Part shown: piece after piece, positions 62,544 to 64,000 of the stretch
How positions within the stretch are numbered: the stretch's first letter is position 1
Layout of the letters: each line of letters begins with the position of its first letter
NCBI RefSeq assembly: GCF_900111495.1
Contig: NZ_FOIU01000004.1
Coordinates: forward strand, 1-64,000
DNA length: 64,000 bases
Origin: Chryseobacterium wanjuense
Lineage (GTDB): Bacteria; Bacteroidota; Bacteroidia; Flavobacteriales; Weeksellaceae
Reading direction: 5' to 3'
Program-made: the position numbers and the translations under genes
The notes under the pieces: model-generated
The model's input: only the letters and a program-made list of their open reading frames with translations
Database searches by the model: none
Told to the model about the DNA's origin: nothing

Positions 62544-63221
62544 TTAATTAATTCTAAACTTGATATAAGTAATTGTTTTGCCCTTTGCAGAAAACAATTC
62601 TTCATAATAGGTTCTGATATCTCTTAAATGCTCTGTTTTCGGATCGTACTCCGGTGCACCATAGATATCGTGGTGAGCGGTAAGAATTTCATATCCCAAC
62701 CCTTGCAGCAGGCCTAAAGTATATCCGTGAAGGAATTCGGAATCTGTCTTTAGATGGATAATCCCACCCGGTTTCAGGAATTTTTTGTACCTGTTCAGGA
62801 AGTCAGGATGTGTCAATCTGTGCTTTGTACGTTTGTATTTGATCTGAGGATCCGGGAACGTGATCCAAATTTCATCTACTTCATTTTCTCCGAAAAAATA
62901 TTCTACAAGCTCGATTTGAGATCTTAGAAAAGCAACATTATTCATCCCGGCTTCGACTGCTTCTTTAGCGCCAAACCAGAACCTTGCTCCTTTAATGTCA
63001 ATACCGATAAAGTTTTTCTCTGGGAACGTTTTGGCAAGACCTACAGAATATTCTCCTTTTCCACAGCCTAGTTCCAGAACGATGGGATGGTCATTCTTGA
63101 AAAAATCTGTGCGCCATTTACCTTTAAGTTCGAAGCCGTTTAAAGCATCTTCCCTTGTGGGCTGAATGACGTTTGGTAATATTTTGTTTTCTGCGAATCT
63201 TGCTAATTTATTTTTACCCAT
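62544..63221 (-). CDS. trmB: tRNA (guanine-N7-)-methyltransferase
   Basis: SAM-dependent methyltransferase that makes 7-methylguanosine at position 46 of tRNA. The ATG at 63221 (MGKNKLARFAENKILPNVIQ) is the family start; an upstream in-frame extension is rejected. The SAM site is VLELGCGKGEYSVGLA near residue 55, followed by FIGIDIKGARFW. The diagnostic TrmB motif is IWITFPDPQIKYKRTKHRLT near 130, and TDSEFLHGYTL and YYEELF come late. The length of 225 aa is normal. It sits alone between lipoprotein genes. Confidence 0.96.
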   Translation of the reverse strand: MGKNKLARFAENKILPNVIQPTREDALNGFELKGKWRTDFFKNDHPIVLELGCGKGEYSVGLAKTFPEKNFIGIDIKGARFWFGAKEAVEAGMNNVAFLRSQIELVEYFFGENEVDEIWITFPDPQIKYKRTKHRLTHPDFLNRYKKFLKPGGIIHLKTDSEFLHGYTLGLLQGLGYEILTAHHDIYGAPEYDPKTEHLRDIRTYYEELFSAKGKTITYIKFRIN

Positions 63222-63305
63222 GAGTAATTTCTGAATCGGCAAAAATAATGAAAATTTATGCAAATGCCTTGTTTTTAGCCACGAAAAAATCGAAACAAAA
63301 GGGTT

Positions 63306-64000
63306 TTATTTTTTTGCAGAACTTCCTAAAGCTACCATGAGAGCCTTTTGTATGGTCTTTTGGGAGGCATACTGAGCACCGCAGACGATACTGGTAAACA
63401 GGTAATCTCCTTTTTGTACTACAACCGAATTGTCACCGTGCGCAGGAACGGGAAGTCTGTATTTCGTATTACCGATTCCATCCATTCTTACGATGATGTT
63501 ACAGTCGGATTTGTTTTCGATCATTACGATGCATTCTTTTGTATTCGGGTCGTTGTCGAAAAGAGAATTAAGAATTTTCACCGTTTTATTTTTATGTTCT
63601 ACCGGATTTTCCGCCATCAGCATATTGAATTCAGAAGCTTCTGCATCGGGAATTGCCGCCGAAGGTTTGGCCACTTCAGGAGTTGTAGGTTCGATAAAAA
63701 CATTTTTTGGAGTACTTGGTGTATAAACCACTGCAGCCTGGCCCATCTGCAACTGTTTTTGATACTTTGCTATCTGCTTTTGTTTAATGATAGCATTCAT
63801 TTCTTCGAAAGATATTTTGGTGGATGGCCTTCTTTTAAGCATGGCAAGCCAATCCTGCATTTGCTTTACTTTCTGATCTCCGGGCTTGGCATTTTTGATG
63901 TACTCTTTCATCATGTCCATCACGCGGGGTTTCAGGACAGATCTTCGTGGATCGTCGGGATGGGCATCCCTCAGGAAAGCATTGATCTCGTAGATGCTTT
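63306..64000 (-). CDS. DUF6759-like protein, 5' end beyond the window
   Basis: The frame stays open from the stop at 63306 to the window edge, and the bases past the first listed ATG translate as IYEINAFLRDAHPDDPRRSV and LKPRVMD. These match the conserved region of the paralogue at 61701, so the true start lies outside the window. The visible part has PSTKISFEEMNAIIKQKQIA, a linker and the C-terminal beta domain (SDCNIIVRMDGIGNTKYRLP, DYLFTSIVCGAQYA). At least 231 codons are present. Signal peptide not visible. Function unknown. Confidence 0.8.
   Translation of the reverse strand, partial: SIYEINAFLRDAHPDDPRRSVLKPRVMDMMKEYIKNAKPGDQKVKQMQDWLAMLKRRPSTKISFEEMNAIIKQKQIAKYQKQLQMGQAAVVYTPSTPKNVFIEPTTPEVAKPSAAIPDAEASEFNMLMAENPVEHKNKTVKILNSLFDNDPNTKECIVMIENKSDCNIIVRMDGIGNTKYRLPVPAHGDNSVVVQKGDYLFTSIVCGAQYASQKTIQKALMVALGSSAKK

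Overview
The window is low-GC bacterial DNA from a member of the Bacteroidota. It is most likely a Flavobacteriia of the Weeksellaceae, such as Chryseobacterium or a close relative. Supporting evidence: Bacteroidota-type promoters (TTTG, about 19 bp, TAnnTTTG) before rpmE2, rplM and guaB; two SusC/SusD pairs; several secreted proteins with type IX secretion (T9SS) C-terminal sorting domains; an IcmF-type fused acyl-CoA mutase; the alternative Bacteroidota GlmU-like protein; a GG-leader bacteriocin-like peptide; and DUF6759-like lipoproteins. No transposase, integrase, CRISPR array, tRNA or rRNA was seen.

Layout, left to right. 1-706: a terminator, an 11-copy heptamer array, palindromic repeats and AT-rich DNA. 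707-5530 (+): an orphan SusC/SusD pair. 5598-10874 (-): a five-gene operon of two paralogous pilin-like proteins, a two-domain periplasmic Ig-like protein, a 912-residue outer-membrane protein built like a fimbrial usher, and a third small secreted protein. This is the best candidate for an undescribed system. 11114-18179 (-): SusC, SusD and a Tat-exported phosphocholine-type phospholipase C. 18365-24953 (-): housekeeping and envelope genes (Omp85 protein, SDR, MarC, aroA, MazG-like protein, beta-helix lipoprotein). 25185-31460 (+): rpmE2, a GlmU-like gene, an ECF sigma factor with a putative anti-sigma factor and two DUF4252-type proteins, and guaB. 31602-32909 (-): thiol and peroxide genes and a KTSC protein.

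33239-41421 (-) is the second notable locus. It holds a T9SS-tagged propeller-like protein, a 1007-residue YD-repeat partner, a 1109-residue RHS protein with a lipase-like C-terminal tip, and a small membrane protein in the immunity-gene position. 41710-44198 (-): a tail-collar protein, a T9SS protein and a DUF4407 membrane protein. 44422-49812 contains M43 and M64 metalloproteases, small lipoproteins and, on the other strand, ruvC. 49873-56935 (-): a LigT-like phosphoesterase, a serine hydrolase, a Dph6-like PP-loop protein, an unknown secreted protein and icmF. 57186-60714 contains two membrane proteins and the ribosomal protein genes rplM, rpsI and rpsB (without tsf). 60786-64000 (-): three DUF6759-like proteins around a bacteriocin-like peptide and trmB; the last gene runs off the window.

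Intergenic DNA carries several repeat families. Three sites have period-7 arrays, and in two of these complementary arrays face each other as large palindromes. A perfect 29-bp inverted repeat lies at 19984-20088. All functional calls come from reading the sequence and family knowledge; no database search was run.
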